A DNA stretch of 64,000 nt from an uncultured Bacilli bacterium. Its GTDB lineage: Bacteria; Bacillota_I; Bacilli_A; RFN20; CAG-826. Where the stretch lies: NCBI GenBank assembly GCA_944363565.1, contig CALVUI010000002.1, forward strand, positions 312,166 through 376,165, given 5' to 3'. Positions 36,347-45,371 of this stretch are shown piece after piece; within the stretch, counting starts at the first letter, position 1; every line of letters begins with the position of its first letter. The notes under the pieces are model-generated. The model had not been told where the DNA came from and did not search any database. It saw only the letters and a program-made list of their open reading frames with translations. The position numbers and the translations under genes are program-made.

Positions 36347-37165
36347 GTGCGAACCGACTTAAGTATCAAGGATTACGTTAGAGAAGAAAAAGAAGCCCTG
36401 AAGAAGAGGGTTTCGACTTTTGAAAAGGCCCCGAAGATGGCCATCGTCAAGGTCGGCCATGACGTCGGAAGCGATTCCTACGTCAAGGGCAAGGTCAAGG
36501 ACGCGACCGAGGTGGGGATGCTGGCGGAAGTCCATCAGTACGACGAAACCATCAACCAGGAAACATTGATGGAGGAAGTCAGAAGGATCAACGAAGATCC
36601 TTCGGTCGACGGCCTCATCGTCCAGCTTCCTTTACCCAAACATATCAAGGAAGCGGAAGTCACTGCCCTCATCGATCCCCATAAGGACATCGATGGCTTT
36701 TTGCCTAATTCCCCCTTCATTCCCTGTACCCCCAGGGGCATCGTCGATTACTTAGAGGCCATTGGCTTCGTCTTCCAAGGGAGGAACGCCCTCGTGATCG
36801 GGAGAAGCGGGATCGTCGGGAAGCCCCTGGCCAAGCTTCTTCTATCCAAGGACATGAACGTCACCGTCACCCATAGCAAGACCACCCATGAGGACATGGA
36901 TTACTACACTAGGCACGCCGACCTCATCGCCGTCGCGACCGGGAAGGCGGGTTTGCTAGACAATAGTTATCACTTCAAGGAAGACGCGGTGGTGGTGGAT
37001 GTCGGGATCTCGAGGGGAGAGGATGGGCATCTCCACGGGGACGCGGTTCCCGGCCTTCCGGTCGCCCTCCAAACCCCGGTCCCCGGGGGTGTGGGCTTAT
37101 TGACCCGGTTATCGCTACTCAAAAACGTCTTGGAGGCATACGAATATGGACTTCTACATCGGTAA
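36347..37165 (+). CDS. folD: Methylenetetrahydrofolate dehydrogenase/cyclohydrolase FolD
   Basis: A 272-residue bifunctional enzyme interconverting 5,10-methylene-, methenyl- and 10-formyl-THF with NADP(H). The catalytic Tyr/Lys motif is DSYVKGKVKDATEVGM. VDGLIVQLPLPKHI, KDIDGFLPNSPFIPCTP and the Rossmann segment ALVIGRSGIVGKPLAKLL are the folate and nucleotide sites. TPVPGGVGLLTR closes the protein. The GTG start is set by a TACCCT box 6 bases upstream. It overlaps the next gene by 20 bases, which suggests coupled expression. Confidence 0.95.
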   Translation: MRTDLSIKDYVREEKEALKKRVSTFEKAPKMAIVKVGHDVGSDSYVKGKVKDATEVGMLAEVHQYDETINQETLMEEVRRINEDPSVDGLIVQLPLPKHIKEAEVTALIDPHKDIDGFLPNSPFIPCTPRGIVDYLEAIGFVFQGRNALVIGRSGIVGKPLAKLLLSKDMNVTVTHSKTTHEDMDYYTRHADLIAVATGKAGLLDNSYHFKEDAVVVDVGISRGEDGHLHGDAVPGLPVALQTPVPGGVGLLTRLSLLKNVLEAYEYGLLHR

Positions 37166-37757
37166 CATCATCGTCTATGGGCTGGAAAGGGCCGTCAAGG
37201 CCAGCGGGAACCCGATGCGGGTCAAGCTTGATACTTCGGAACCCAATGACAAGGACTTCCTAAGGGCCAGCAAGCTCGGGGGAACCCGCAATGGGCTGGG
37301 CCACGACAACTACCTCAAGGGCATCACGGTCCATATGGATATCGTCGCCCCCCTTTTCTGGTGGAAGGAGGCCCAGCGTTACCACTGGTTCGACTTCGTC
37401 AGCAGCGAGTCGACCATGCATTGCCTTTTGAAGTTCGATATCGCCGCCCAATGCGTCCCCGATACTGATCCAGTCATCCTTGGCAGGATGAATGAACTAC
37501 GGGAGGCCTATAACCAGGTTCCCGAAGATGACCTCGAGGAGAAGAAGCGCCTGTGGCGCATCCTCGTGGCCTCCCTTCCCAGTGGCTTCTGCCTCGGGGC
37601 CACGATGGTCACCAACTACCAGCAGCTCAAGACCATGTACATCCAAAGGCATAACCATAAGCTCCAGGAATGGCATATCTTCTGCGAGGCCCTCGAGAAG
37701 ATGCCCCGCTTCCTTGAACTCACCGGTGTGGACAAACTAGTCGGCAAAGCCGAGTAG
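37146..37757 (+). CDS. Unassigned protein, possibly ThyX-like
   Basis: 203 residues, not firmly recognised. The central stretch HMDIVAPLFWWKEAQRYHWF, the following SSESTMHCL, and the helix QLKTMYIQRHNHKLQEWHI resemble in order the substrate and FAD segments of flavin-dependent thymidylate synthase (ThyX). The exact RHR-x7-S motif is absent. Proteins of this look occur in phages and gut Firmicutes, usually unannotated. A 20-base overlap with folD, which makes the methylene-THF that ThyX consumes, supports a folate/dTMP link. That remains inference. A terminator follows. Confidence 0.5.
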   Translation: MDFYIGNIIVYGLERAVKASGNPMRVKLDTSEPNDKDFLRASKLGGTRNGLGHDNYLKGITVHMDIVAPLFWWKEAQRYHWFDFVSSESTMHCLLKFDIAAQCVPDTDPVILGRMNELREAYNQVPEDDLEEKKRLWRILVASLPSGFCLGATMVTNYQQLKTMYIQRHNHKLQEWHIFCEALEKMPRFLELTGVDKLVGKAE

Positions 37758-37803
37758 GGAAACCAGGCTTTACCAAAAACTTACATTGGAAAATAGACCC
37801 TTT

Positions 37804-37834
37804 GGATAAGACGGCCCTACGGGCCGTTTTGTCC
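37804..37834 (+). terminator. Terminator after the folD unit
   Basis: Core stem ACGGCCC/GGGCCGT with loop TAC, extended outward by weaker pairs to GGA/TCC and followed by a short T run. Confidence 0.85.
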
Positions 37835-37870
37835 ATTTGGTCCGAATGTTAATAGTCGTTCGGCATTCGG

Positions 37871-37893
37871 TCCATATCAAAGACTGATATGGA
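37871..37893. promoter_or_regulatory. Inverted repeat upstream of surface protein 1
   Basis: TCCATATC and GATATGGA form a perfect 8-bp inverted repeat around AAAGACT, about 70 bases before the gene. The core ATATCAAAGA recurs in the inverted repeat upstream of the next surface gene. Confidence 0.5.
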
Positions 37894-37964
37894 AGGTTTT
37901 GAGAATAGTCTTTCGTGGGCAAAGCATCGGTCTTGCCTATCTCTGATTGGGGAGAAAAACGAAG

Positions 37965-40607
37965 ATGATGAAGATCAAAAGAAGCAGTCTTTTGGCCCTT
38001 GTGGCTTCTTTGACCGCGGGTGTCGGTTTACTGACCGCGGGCGGGGTATTGGCCAACAAGGATCCGGTCGAAGCCAAGGCCGCGACGGGGGATGTCTACC
38101 AACTGGTCACCAACGTCAGTCAGTTGACCGAAGGGGACACGGTGATATTCACCAACAAGAAGGACCAGTACGTTTTATCAACTGTCCCATCCGGCGGTTA
38201 TGCGACCGCAGCGGCAATCTCCGCCACCGGTGACAAGATAATCATCGAAAACAATACCGTAGCCCAAGAAATGTTGGTCGGAACGGTTGGAAACGCCTTC
38301 ACTTTCCAATTTGAAAACGGCACTTTTGCTTCTCTCAATAACAGTGCCAACAAGTTGCATACATCGACCAAATCCGATTCAAAAAACGCCCAATGGACAG
38401 TCAAGGTAAACGAAGATGAGGCGGTGGTCACCAACGCTCAATATACGGACCGAATGCTGCAATTCAACAACTCGGCAAACCCCAAAAGGTTTCTTTGTTA
38501 TAAATCTTCTAGCAATCAGCAAAACATCCACATTTGGGAAAAGACCGTCGTTGAAACAATCTCGGAAATCACCATCGACGTTACCAATTTCCAAAATCAG
38601 TACGAAGAAGGCCAGACCTCCTGGATTACCGACGGAATCGTCGTGAAGGATGCCAACGGGAATGAGTTGGATCATGCGGACGTTACGTTTGTCTTCAGCG
38701 ATGCGGAGGGAAACGAATATACCACCCCCAACGCCTTGGCCACCAAGGTGACCGCCACTTATACCGGCCCCGGGGCCAGCGATCCTGCTCCCAGTGCCAG
38801 TGCCGACATCACCGTCACTGTTACGGCCCGTGTGTTGACCGGCTTCACCCTCGACGATACCGGGATGAAGAAGGATTACGTCCTCAATGACCAACTTGAT
38901 TACAGCGGGCTCAAAATCTACCTGACCTACGACGTCGGTGAAAATTCCCTCCTTGAGGATTGGTCCGAGGTGACCTTCGATCCCGCGGACAAGACCGTTT
39001 TGTCCGATCCCACCCTTACCGAGGTCAGCGTGAAGTATGGCGACTTCCCCGAACAGACCATCGCCATTACGGTGGCCAATCTCGTCAAGGGAAGTTATCG
39101 CTTCGTCACTTATAGTGGTTCCTCGAACCATCAAGAAGGTGACATTGTCATCGATGAAGGATCCAGCGGGAGCCACGCCACCTGGACCCCGGAACAGCCT
39201 TGCCACGTCATACTCGAACAGAAGAGCAATGGCGGGACCCCCATTAGGATTAAACTAGACGATGAATTCCGGATCTACGCCAAACACACCATCGACATCA
39301 TTCCCCAAGCCGGCGTGACTATCACGGCGGTCAGCTGGCAGGATACGTCGGAAAATTATGCCCTCAGCAGTGCCGGCTGGAGCCACGCCACCGTCACGGG
39401 AACTTCCTTGGAACCCGTAGATGGAACCCAGACCGTTTCGTACACGAATTCCAGTGGTTCCCAGAATAGGGTCGAGTGGTTCAAGGTCGATTACCTGGCC
39501 CCGGCCGCCGCTCCCTTTGGCGAAATCAAGAGCCTGGAAATCGACAAAGAAGCCGCCAAGACCAATTTCCGGACCGGCGAAAAATTTACCTCCGAGGGGC
39601 TTGGCATCGTCGGCGTGGACGCGAACGGGAACAAAAAGGCCCTGGCCCCCGAGGAATATACCCTTAGCCTCGAAGAAGGGCACCTCTTCACCGAAGAAGA
39701 CATCGGTTCCCACACCGTGACCATCACGTTGGCCGCTAAACCCGAGATCACGGTCTCCTATACCATCAACGTCGTCCTAGGTCCGGCCTATGAGTTCGTC
39801 TTCAATGAAAGAACGATTAAGGCCGATGGAGTCATTAAACTTGAGGGCCAAATCGGGTCTTTGGCTTGGGACGTCCAAAGCGGAGGCGTCAATACGGGAT
39901 ACGACACCAACCGCGGCCAACAGTTCCAAGGTAGATCCTCGGAAGTTTCCCTCCGGTCGGAAATCTTCTCCAATGGCGATCGGGTCGCCATTACCTCGAT
40001 CAACGTCAATGCCGCCAAAGCCGGCGATAAAGGCGCCACCCTTACGGTCGGGATCGGGGGAACGGAACTCGGATCCTATGAATTGACGGGCCAGGCCACG
40101 GACTATGAATTCAAGGTTTCGACCCCGATGACGGGCCATATCGAGATCGATCTGAGTCGGGTCGACACGAGCAAGAGCCTTTACATCAAATCCATCGCCG
40201 TCACGGCCGACCTAGTCGAAGGCGGGGAGGCCGCCATCGACTTGGCCAAGAGAGTGGAAACCGTTGATTCCTGCGGGGATACCGCTTCCTTCATGGATTT
40301 GGTCGATGAATGGATGATGCTGGATACCCCAGCTTCGAATATCTTCAACCCCATCATGATCGATGACTACGCCGACGGGGATACCGCCCATAGCGGCGCC
40401 AAGATCCTCAATCGCTGCACCGCCTTAGAGAAGGTCGAGGCCCTCTTTTCCAGGGCGGAAGGGGATAGCGTTTCCACTTCCGGCCTCTTCATTGGCGATA
40501 AGGACGGCGATACAACCGCCGCCATCGTCGCGGTGGGAAGCCTCGCGGTGCTCATGGGCCTAGGTGGGATCTTCCTCCTACGTAAGAAGAGGATGCTCGG
40601 CCGCTAA
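37965..40607 (+). CDS. Secreted, membrane-anchored surface protein 1 with Ig-like domains
   Basis: About 880 residues. The signal peptide is MMKIKRSSLLALVASLTAGV and onward, with cleavage expected near AKAATG. An N-terminal beta domain (about 35-200) is followed by Big_3-type Ig-like repeats, including GFTLDDTGMKKDYVLNDQLD and SLEIDKEAAKTNFRTGEKFT, then a beta-sandwich near 620-755. The C-terminal module (about 765-845) contains ETVDSCGDTASF, DDYADGDTAHS and SGLFIGDKDGD. One membrane segment and RKKRMLGR close it. There is no LPXTG. The ATG at 37965 is preferred because GGGGAG sits 9 bases upstream. Likely a cell-surface adhesion or glycan-binding protein (inference). Confidence 0.8.
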   Translation: MMKIKRSSLLALVASLTAGVGLLTAGGVLANKDPVEAKAATGDVYQLVTNVSQLTEGDTVIFTNKKDQYVLSTVPSGGYATAAAISATGDKIIIENNTVAQEMLVGTVGNAFTFQFENGTFASLNNSANKLHTSTKSDSKNAQWTVKVNEDEAVVTNAQYTDRMLQFNNSANPKRFLCYKSSSNQQNIHIWEKTVVETISEITIDVTNFQNQYEEGQTSWITDGIVVKDANGNELDHADVTFVFSDAEGNEYTTPNALATKVTATYTGPGASDPAPSASADITVTVTARVLTGFTLDDTGMKKDYVLNDQLDYSGLKIYLTYDVGENSLLEDWSEVTFDPADKTVLSDPTLTEVSVKYGDFPEQTIAITVANLVKGSYRFVTYSGSSNHQEGDIVIDEGSSGSHATWTPEQPCHVILEQKSNGGTPIRIKLDDEFRIYAKHTIDIIPQAGVTITAVSWQDTSENYALSSAGWSHATVTGTSLEPVDGTQTVSYTNSSGSQNRVEWFKVDYLAPAAAPFGEIKSLEIDKEAAKTNFRTGEKFTSEGLGIVGVDANGNKKALAPEEYTLSLEEGHLFTEEDIGSHTVTITLAAKPEITVSYTINVVLGPAYEFVFNERTIKADGVIKLEGQIGSLAWDVQSGGVNTGYDTNRGQQFQGRSSEVSLRSEIFSNGDRVAITSINVNAAKAGDKGATLTVGIGGTELGSYELTGQATDYEFKVSTPMTGHIEIDLSRVDTSKSLYIKSIAVTADLVEGGEAAIDLAKRVETVDSCGDTASFMDLVDEWMMLDTPASNIFNPIMIDDYADGDTAHSGAKILNRCTALEKVEALFSRAEGDSVSTSGLFIGDKDGDTTAAIVAVGSLAVLMGLGGIFLLRKKRMLGR

Positions 40608-40619
40608 GGAAAGTACACT

Positions 40620-40648
40620 AGCCCCGACCCTTGGGCCGGGGCTTTTTT
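40620..40648 (+). terminator. Terminator after surface protein 1
   Basis: GCCCCG/CGGGGC stem, with further CCC/GGG pairing in the loop, is followed by six T. Confidence 0.92.
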
Positions 40649-40748
40649 CGTCGTCGTTTGTATTGGAAGTTTGGGTTTGTCAGGGCTGATTGGAAGGTTT
40701 GTTTAAGGCAATGTAAATATCAAGTAAAGATAGTTCCTTTACATTCTT

Positions 40749-40769
40749 GAATATATCAAAGATATATTC
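40749..40769. promoter_or_regulatory. Inverted repeat upstream of surface protein 2
   Basis: GAATATATC and GATATATTC flank AAA in perfect 9-bp symmetry. It overlaps a possible -10 TATATT and shares the core ATATCAAAGA with the repeat upstream of surface protein 1, so it may be an operator. Confidence 0.5.
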
Positions 40770-40907
40770 TCCCCCTCCTTCGTTGAGCCCATGCATACGC
40801 GTGGGGATTATGAGGTTCGTTCTAGGGGAAAACTCATAGGCAGTTTCCCTATGCCCGCGGCTGGTCAACGGACCGCGGATCCTTGATTGGGAGGATGGGA
40901 CTAAGAT

Positions 40908-43499
40908 ATGGAAAGAAGGAACAAATTGGGATTGTCCTTGGCTTTGGCGGCGGCGATGCTGGCCACCGGGGTCGGGGTTGCCGTTTTAGGCAACGAACCG
41001 GAAGCCGTTGCGGCTGCCGATGGCAATGTCGTCAACGTCACGCTTAACAAGACAAGCGGGACTGTCGGTGACATTTCCTGGGAGAGCGGCAAGGGAAGCG
41101 GCAACAATGCTCCTGGCGTATTTAGTGACAATAGGCTCAGGGTTTATCCGGGCAACACCGTTACGGTCACTTCTGCGAAAGCCAAAATCGAATCAATAAC
41201 CATTACTGATCCTTATAAAAGTGATGAAAACGTTTGGACCAAGTTTCTAGTTTCCTCGGGAACTTGGGATAGTTCGTCTTATACCGTTTCTGGAGTCGAT
41301 GCCGAAAGCATCACCTTCACCAACAACAACATCAGAAGCAAAGGAAATCTGCGGATTGGTGGCCTCACCATCACTTTGGCCGCTTCCAATGTCACGGCCA
41401 CGGAAGTTACGGCCCTAGGCCCCGAAACTACCCTTTACACAGCTGAAGCGTTGAACGAAGAAGATTTTCTTGTCGAAGTCACCAAGTCCGATGACAGCGC
41501 AACTACCAAGGACGACTACACCGTCAGCATCGGTGCCGGCACCGGCGAGGAGTACGTCAAGAGAGCGGACGTCACCTTTGGCAAAACGATGCCTGAGATT
41601 GGCGACAACAACATCCGCTTCACCAGCGTCTATCCCACTGCGGACGATCCAAATAACTTCCCTTACTGTGATGTGGCCATCACCGTTTCCGAACCGGCCA
41701 TCGAAAGCATCGCCATCGAAGGGGACATGGCCAGGAAGGCCTATGGGAAATCCGATACGGAATGGGATTTCTCCGGCCTCACCGTCAAAGGCCAGCCCGG
41801 GGATGTGGATCTGACCTCCAGCGTTGATTGGAGTGCCGATCCCGCCGCCCCGACCGTCGGTGTGACCCAAATCGAAGTCACCACGACCTATCAAGACATC
41901 ACCGCGACCAAGACCATCACGGGAATCGAGGTTGCTAACACCGTTGAAGACGTCCTCACTTATGATTTCTTAGATTTGTCGACCAGTGGTTCTGGATATA
42001 CCGATTGGACCGTGGTCGGCGCTTCTGGTGCCCAATATTCCGGGAAGACCTATCGTCAAAGTGATCTGACTTACCTGCAGCTTCGGTCCAAAGATGGCTC
42101 CGGTATCGTGAGTACCAACAGCCCGGGCCTCATCAAGTCCGTCGCCTTGGATTGGAATTCCAAAACTGCCGCTGGGCGTGAAGTTGATATCTATGCCAGC
42201 AATGAGGCTTTTGCCAATTCGGATGGCCTATATAACTCCACTGGCACCAAGGTCGGAAGTTTGGCCAAAGGCGAGACGACCTATACCTTTACCGATTCCT
42301 ACAAATTCGTTGGCATTCGTTCCAGTAGCGACACCCTTTACCTCAACAGCGTTTCCTTCACCTGGGAAGTCGTCGATCGGACCCTGACCTCGATCGAACT
42401 TCTGGGCAATATGGAAAAGACCGACTACACCGATAACGAAGCCTGGGATCCCACCGGCCTTTCCGTCCAAGCCACCTATTCGGACGATAGCCAACAGATC
42501 CTCACCACCGGGTATGAATTGGTCTATGACCCCGCGACCCCGGCGGTCGGCGTTGGTTCCGTCAATGTCAAGGCCACCTACGAAGGCCTCGAGACCGCGG
42601 TCCGTTCCTTCGATGTCACCGTGGAGAAATACGTCGAACCCTACTCCTTGGTAGCCGATAAGGATGACGAATACGTCGATACAAACACCATGTCCGGGGC
42701 CTTTACGCACGAAGGACTCGATTGGTCCTACTTCGTGACCGCGGACGATCCCGATGGCGATGTCTCGAGCTTCGACAGCGACAAGGGATACCATTTCGGC
42801 ACCGGCCCCCATCCTTCCGACAAGGTCATCTTCTTCTCCGAGGCCTTCCGAAAGAGTACCGGGGAAACCCTCATCCAGGAAGTCGAGGTCAACGCCAGCA
42901 GCGCCTCCGACAACGACGGCGACGTCGAATTGATCGTCCGGGTCAACGGGCAGGAAATCGGCTCGACGATGATCTCCAAAACGGCGACGGACTATACCTT
43001 CCCGCTTTCCACCCCGGCTTACGGAAGCGTCGAAGTGGAACTCGTAAATGGAGGGGAGAAGGCCGCGATGTACCTGAAGTCCATCAAGGTCTTGGCCTCT
43101 GAAGACGAAGTCGGAAGCGCGATCGTCCCCATCATCCAAGAGCTCGAAACAATCAAAACCTGCGAAGTTAGTGTCGGCCATGAGGACTTCGGCTTGTTCT
43201 ACGAAGTCTACAAGGAGGACGTCACCACCCATCAGGATCTCCTTTCCACCATCCTCATCAGGGACTACGCCTCCGGCGATACCGATTACAGCGATCCCCG
43301 GACCTCGACGGTCGACTTCATGACCAAGTGGGAAGCCTGCCTTGATCGCTATCTCGGAGAAGAGACGACCTTCGCCGGTCTCTTCGGTTCCGATAAGGCT
43401 TCCGAAGACATCATCACCTCGATCATCGTCCTCGGTGGCTTGACTCTCGCCACCGGGCTCCTGGGCCTGGTCTACATCCATCGCCGCAGAAGGGCCTAA
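40908..43499 (+). CDS. Secreted, membrane-anchored surface protein 2 with Ig-like domains
   Basis: 863 residues. The signal peptide is ERRNKLGLSLALAAAMLATG and onward, with cleavage near AVAAADG. Beta-rich repeats follow, with at least two Big_3-like domains: IESIAIEGDMARKAYGKSD and LTSIELLGNMEKTDYTDNEA. A beta-sandwich lies near 590-735. The C-terminal module resembles that of surface protein 1: LETIKTCEVS, IRDYASGDTDYS and FAGLFGSDKASED, then a membrane segment and YIHRRRRA. No sortase signal. GGGAGGATGGG precedes the ATG. Proteins 1 and 2 share architecture and are likely diverged tandem copies. Confidence 0.8.
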   Translation: MERRNKLGLSLALAAAMLATGVGVAVLGNEPEAVAAADGNVVNVTLNKTSGTVGDISWESGKGSGNNAPGVFSDNRLRVYPGNTVTVTSAKAKIESITITDPYKSDENVWTKFLVSSGTWDSSSYTVSGVDAESITFTNNNIRSKGNLRIGGLTITLAASNVTATEVTALGPETTLYTAEALNEEDFLVEVTKSDDSATTKDDYTVSIGAGTGEEYVKRADVTFGKTMPEIGDNNIRFTSVYPTADDPNNFPYCDVAITVSEPAIESIAIEGDMARKAYGKSDTEWDFSGLTVKGQPGDVDLTSSVDWSADPAAPTVGVTQIEVTTTYQDITATKTITGIEVANTVEDVLTYDFLDLSTSGSGYTDWTVVGASGAQYSGKTYRQSDLTYLQLRSKDGSGIVSTNSPGLIKSVALDWNSKTAAGREVDIYASNEAFANSDGLYNSTGTKVGSLAKGETTYTFTDSYKFVGIRSSSDTLYLNSVSFTWEVVDRTLTSIELLGNMEKTDYTDNEAWDPTGLSVQATYSDDSQQILTTGYELVYDPATPAVGVGSVNVKATYEGLETAVRSFDVTVEKYVEPYSLVADKDDEYVDTNTMSGAFTHEGLDWSYFVTADDPDGDVSSFDSDKGYHFGTGPHPSDKVIFFSEAFRKSTGETLIQEVEVNASSASDNDGDVELIVRVNGQEIGSTMISKTATDYTFPLSTPAYGSVEVELVNGGEKAAMYLKSIKVLASEDEVGSAIVPIIQELETIKTCEVSVGHEDFGLFYEVYKEDVTTHQDLLSTILIRDYASGDTDYSDPRTSTVDFMTKWEACLDRYLGEETTFAGLFGSDKASEDIITSIIVLGGLTLATGLLGLVYIHRRRRA

Positions 43500-43519
43500 G
43501 GTTTAAACCTAATCCCATA

Positions 43520-43544
43520 GGCGGGTAGCGATACCCGCCTTTTA
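43520..43544 (+). terminator. Terminator after surface protein 2
   Basis: Stem GGCGGGTA/TACCCGCC with loop GCGA is followed by TTTT. Confidence 0.92.
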
Positions 43545-43549
43545 CTTAT

Positions 43550-43577
43550 GTAAAAACGGGTCGAAACCCGTATTTAC
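43550..43577. repeat. Second inverted repeat after surface protein 2
   Basis: GTAAA-a-ACGGGT pairs with ACCCGT-a-TTTAC around CGAA, with one A-A mismatch. It directly abuts a TACAAT box (43575-43580) and may be a backup terminator or an operator. Confidence 0.5.
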
Positions 43578-43584
43578 AATTCCC

Positions 43585-43601
43585 TAATACTAAAAGTATT
43601 A
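43585..43601. promoter_or_regulatory. Inverted repeat upstream of surface protein 3
   Basis: TAATACT and AGTATTA flank AAA in perfect 7-bp symmetry. It lies 4 bases after TACAAT (43575-43580), so it would cover the predicted transcription start. The arrangement parallels the palindrome at 45324-45345. Confidence 0.45.
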
Positions 43602-43717
43602 AATCCTTCGTTTACATAATGATTACCAAGCCTCTTGGATAATGATTTTCTTTGAAGGGGGACAACCCCGCATAAATACCACATCCCCACATCTTCACTT
43701 ACTAACGGAGGAAATGA

Positions 43718-45241
43718 ATGAAAGTGAAAACCGGACTGCTCCTCGGAGCAGCTGCCGCCCTGGTCGGATTGGCCGGGGGGGTGTTACATTCCACAACCGC
43801 CACTCCTATTGAGGGCGCCTATGCGCTTACCGACGACGGGGCGTACTACTACGATTTCGTAGCCGATTTCGGCACGTATACCGCCAGTGGCTGGAGTAAC
43901 AGTTATGCCGCGCATACCCTTACCCAGGCCGACCTCGCTTCCCAACCCGATTTGCCGAACGCCACCATCAAATTTACCCGTACTTCCAAGCAGACCGGCA
44001 CGATCACCACGATGCCTGTCCTCGCGGCTAATGGCGAAAATGATTCGGTTGTCACCTTCACTCTCGACGATGCTTCCAAGAACATCGTGGCCGTTGAACT
44101 TGAACTCCAACAATGGAGTGAAAAAAAGAAATTCACCATGACCATCACGGCCGGTGGAGCCACTTTGTTGTCCGAAGCCAATTGGTTTACGACCTACAGT
44201 GATGGCACCAGCGGCCGTCTTGATCTAGGGACCGCGGGCAACACCGTCGTCTTCACTCAGACCGCCACTGGCGGCAGCAACATGCAAGTCGGCCTCAAGG
44301 CCATCAAGGTCTGGACCGAGAGCACTGAAACTCCGACCGTCAATGTCGACAAGGCCAATATTGATCTTATTTCGAAATTTGCCTCCCAAGAAACCGTTAC
44401 TGCCGAAGCTTTGAACGTCGGCGACAACGTGACCTACGTTTGGTCCAAGGTCGATGAGGCCAACGCTTTGACCCTGGAAAGCGAAGGGGCGACCGCCACT
44501 CTGAAGGTCGCCGATGATTTGGCGGCCTCGACCACCGTGACCGTGACCGTGACCGCCACCGGCAACAGCGGCAGCGCCAGCGCCGACGTGACCGTCAACT
44601 GCATCAAGCCGATGACCGTCAAGGAAGCCAAGGAAGTCGCCGATGACGAAAAAGTCTATATCGGTGCCTATGTGGCCCGCGGGAACTATTCCACCACCAA
44701 CTATTCCACCAACAACGACATCATCGATGCCGATGCCGCTTCCCAAGCCGACTCACTCATGCTTTATCTCGTTGGCGATGCCGACTTGGCCGCCTCCCGT
44801 GGTGCTTACGTCTGCATTGCCGGGACCATGGATACCTACAAGGGCACCAGACAGGTTGCCGATTGGTTCGTGCTCGGGACCCCGGCCTATTCGATCGACC
44901 ATATGGTTTCTTTGGTTTCGACCGGTGAGACTCCCGATCAATGCCAGTATCGTTACGACATCGCCAAGGCCCACTTCCTCGGCATGACCGAAGAGGAGAA
45001 GACCACTTTCAAGACCTCCGCGGATACGAACATCGCCGCGGCCAGGGAACGTTACGAAGCCTGGGCTTCCGCCGTCGGTGATACCAACGCCTACGAAGCC
45101 ACCACCGGGGCCTTCAACGGGAACTTCGGCAATGACGGCATGACCTACACCATCATCGCCCTCAGCTCTCTCTTGGTCATCTCCCTTGCCGGCGTGGCCG
45201 TCTACTTCGCCATCCGGAAGAAGAAAGCCAACAAGGCTTAA
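43718..45241 (+). CDS. Secreted, membrane-anchored surface protein 3
   Basis: 507 residues. Signal peptide KVKTGLLLGAAAALVGLAGG. A beta-sandwich carbohydrate-binding-like domain (about 40-205) precedes an Ig-like domain (about 208-290, with TYVWSKVDEANALTLESEGA) and an OB-like segment (VYIGAYVARGNYS, and GAYVCIAGTMDTYKGT). The C-terminal module of about 105 residues (QYRYDIAKAHFLGMTEEEK, ARERYEAWASA) leads into a membrane segment and RKKKANKA. Its last 230 bases are nearly the same as in surface protein 4. GGAGGAA precedes the ATG. No LPXTG or catalytic motif was seen. Confidence 0.8.
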   Translation: MKVKTGLLLGAAAALVGLAGGVLHSTTATPIEGAYALTDDGAYYYDFVADFGTYTASGWSNSYAAHTLTQADLASQPDLPNATIKFTRTSKQTGTITTMPVLAANGENDSVVTFTLDDASKNIVAVELELQQWSEKKKFTMTITAGGATLLSEANWFTTYSDGTSGRLDLGTAGNTVVFTQTATGGSNMQVGLKAIKVWTESTETPTVNVDKANIDLISKFASQETVTAEALNVGDNVTYVWSKVDEANALTLESEGATATLKVADDLAASTTVTVTVTATGNSGSASADVTVNCIKPMTVKEAKEVADDEKVYIGAYVARGNYSTTNYSTNNDIIDADAASQADSLMLYLVGDADLAASRGAYVCIAGTMDTYKGTRQVADWFVLGTPAYSIDHMVSLVSTGETPDQCQYRYDIAKAHFLGMTEEEKTTFKTSADTNIAAARERYEAWASAVGDTNAYEATTGAFNGNFGNDGMTYTIIALSSLLVISLAGVAVYFAIRKKKANKA

Positions 45242-45257
45242 TAATCCTCCCTCTATC

Positions 45258-45289
45258 GGGGTCCCGAGTCTTTCCCTAGGGACCCCTTT
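45258..45289 (+). terminator. Terminator after surface protein 3
   Basis: Stem GGGGTCCC/GGGACCCC with a 13-base loop is followed by TTT. A second small hairpin (GGGGG...CCCCC) follows. Confidence 0.85.
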
Positions 45290-45311
45290 GGGGGGATAGA
45301 TTCCCCCGATT

Positions 45312-45371
45312 TACAATTTGAATGATGCTGGATTAATCCAGCATCAACCCCCTTCCATGGGGGTCTTTTTG
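45312..45371 (+). ncRNA. Candidate tiny transcription unit (palindrome plus terminator)
   Basis: TACAAT (45312-45317) is followed 6 bases later by a perfect 22-bp palindrome (45324-45345, half-site GATGCTGGATT). A terminator follows: ACCCCC/GGGGGT with CTTTTT at 45347-45370. If the box is active, an RNA of about 48 bases with two stem-loops would result. It also contains ATG-ATG-CTG-GAT-TAA from 45322, a 4-codon frame of unknown meaning. The palindrome could instead be an operator. Confidence 0.4.

Larger units (their letters stand above)
40608..40907 (+). promoter_or_regulatory. 300-base regulatory gap between surface genes 1 and 2
   Basis: After a terminator, the gap holds a direct repeat ATTGGAAGTTTG/ATTGGAAGGTTTG (40662-40673, 40689-40701). 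An inverted repeat AATGTAAA/TTTACATT (40710-40717, 40738-40745) follows. The next element is a perfect 9-bp inverted repeat GAATATATC-AAA-GATATATTC (40749-40769) containing a possible -10 TATATT. A leader of over 130 bases ends in GGGAGGATGGG before the ATG. No gene is seen in it. Confidence 0.5.

Noticed and set aside
42228..43481. A 417-codon minus-strand frame opposite surface protein 2
   Set aside because: Composition is the mirror image of the sense gene and shows no domain; the sense frame has a signal peptide, Ig-like domains and membrane anchor.
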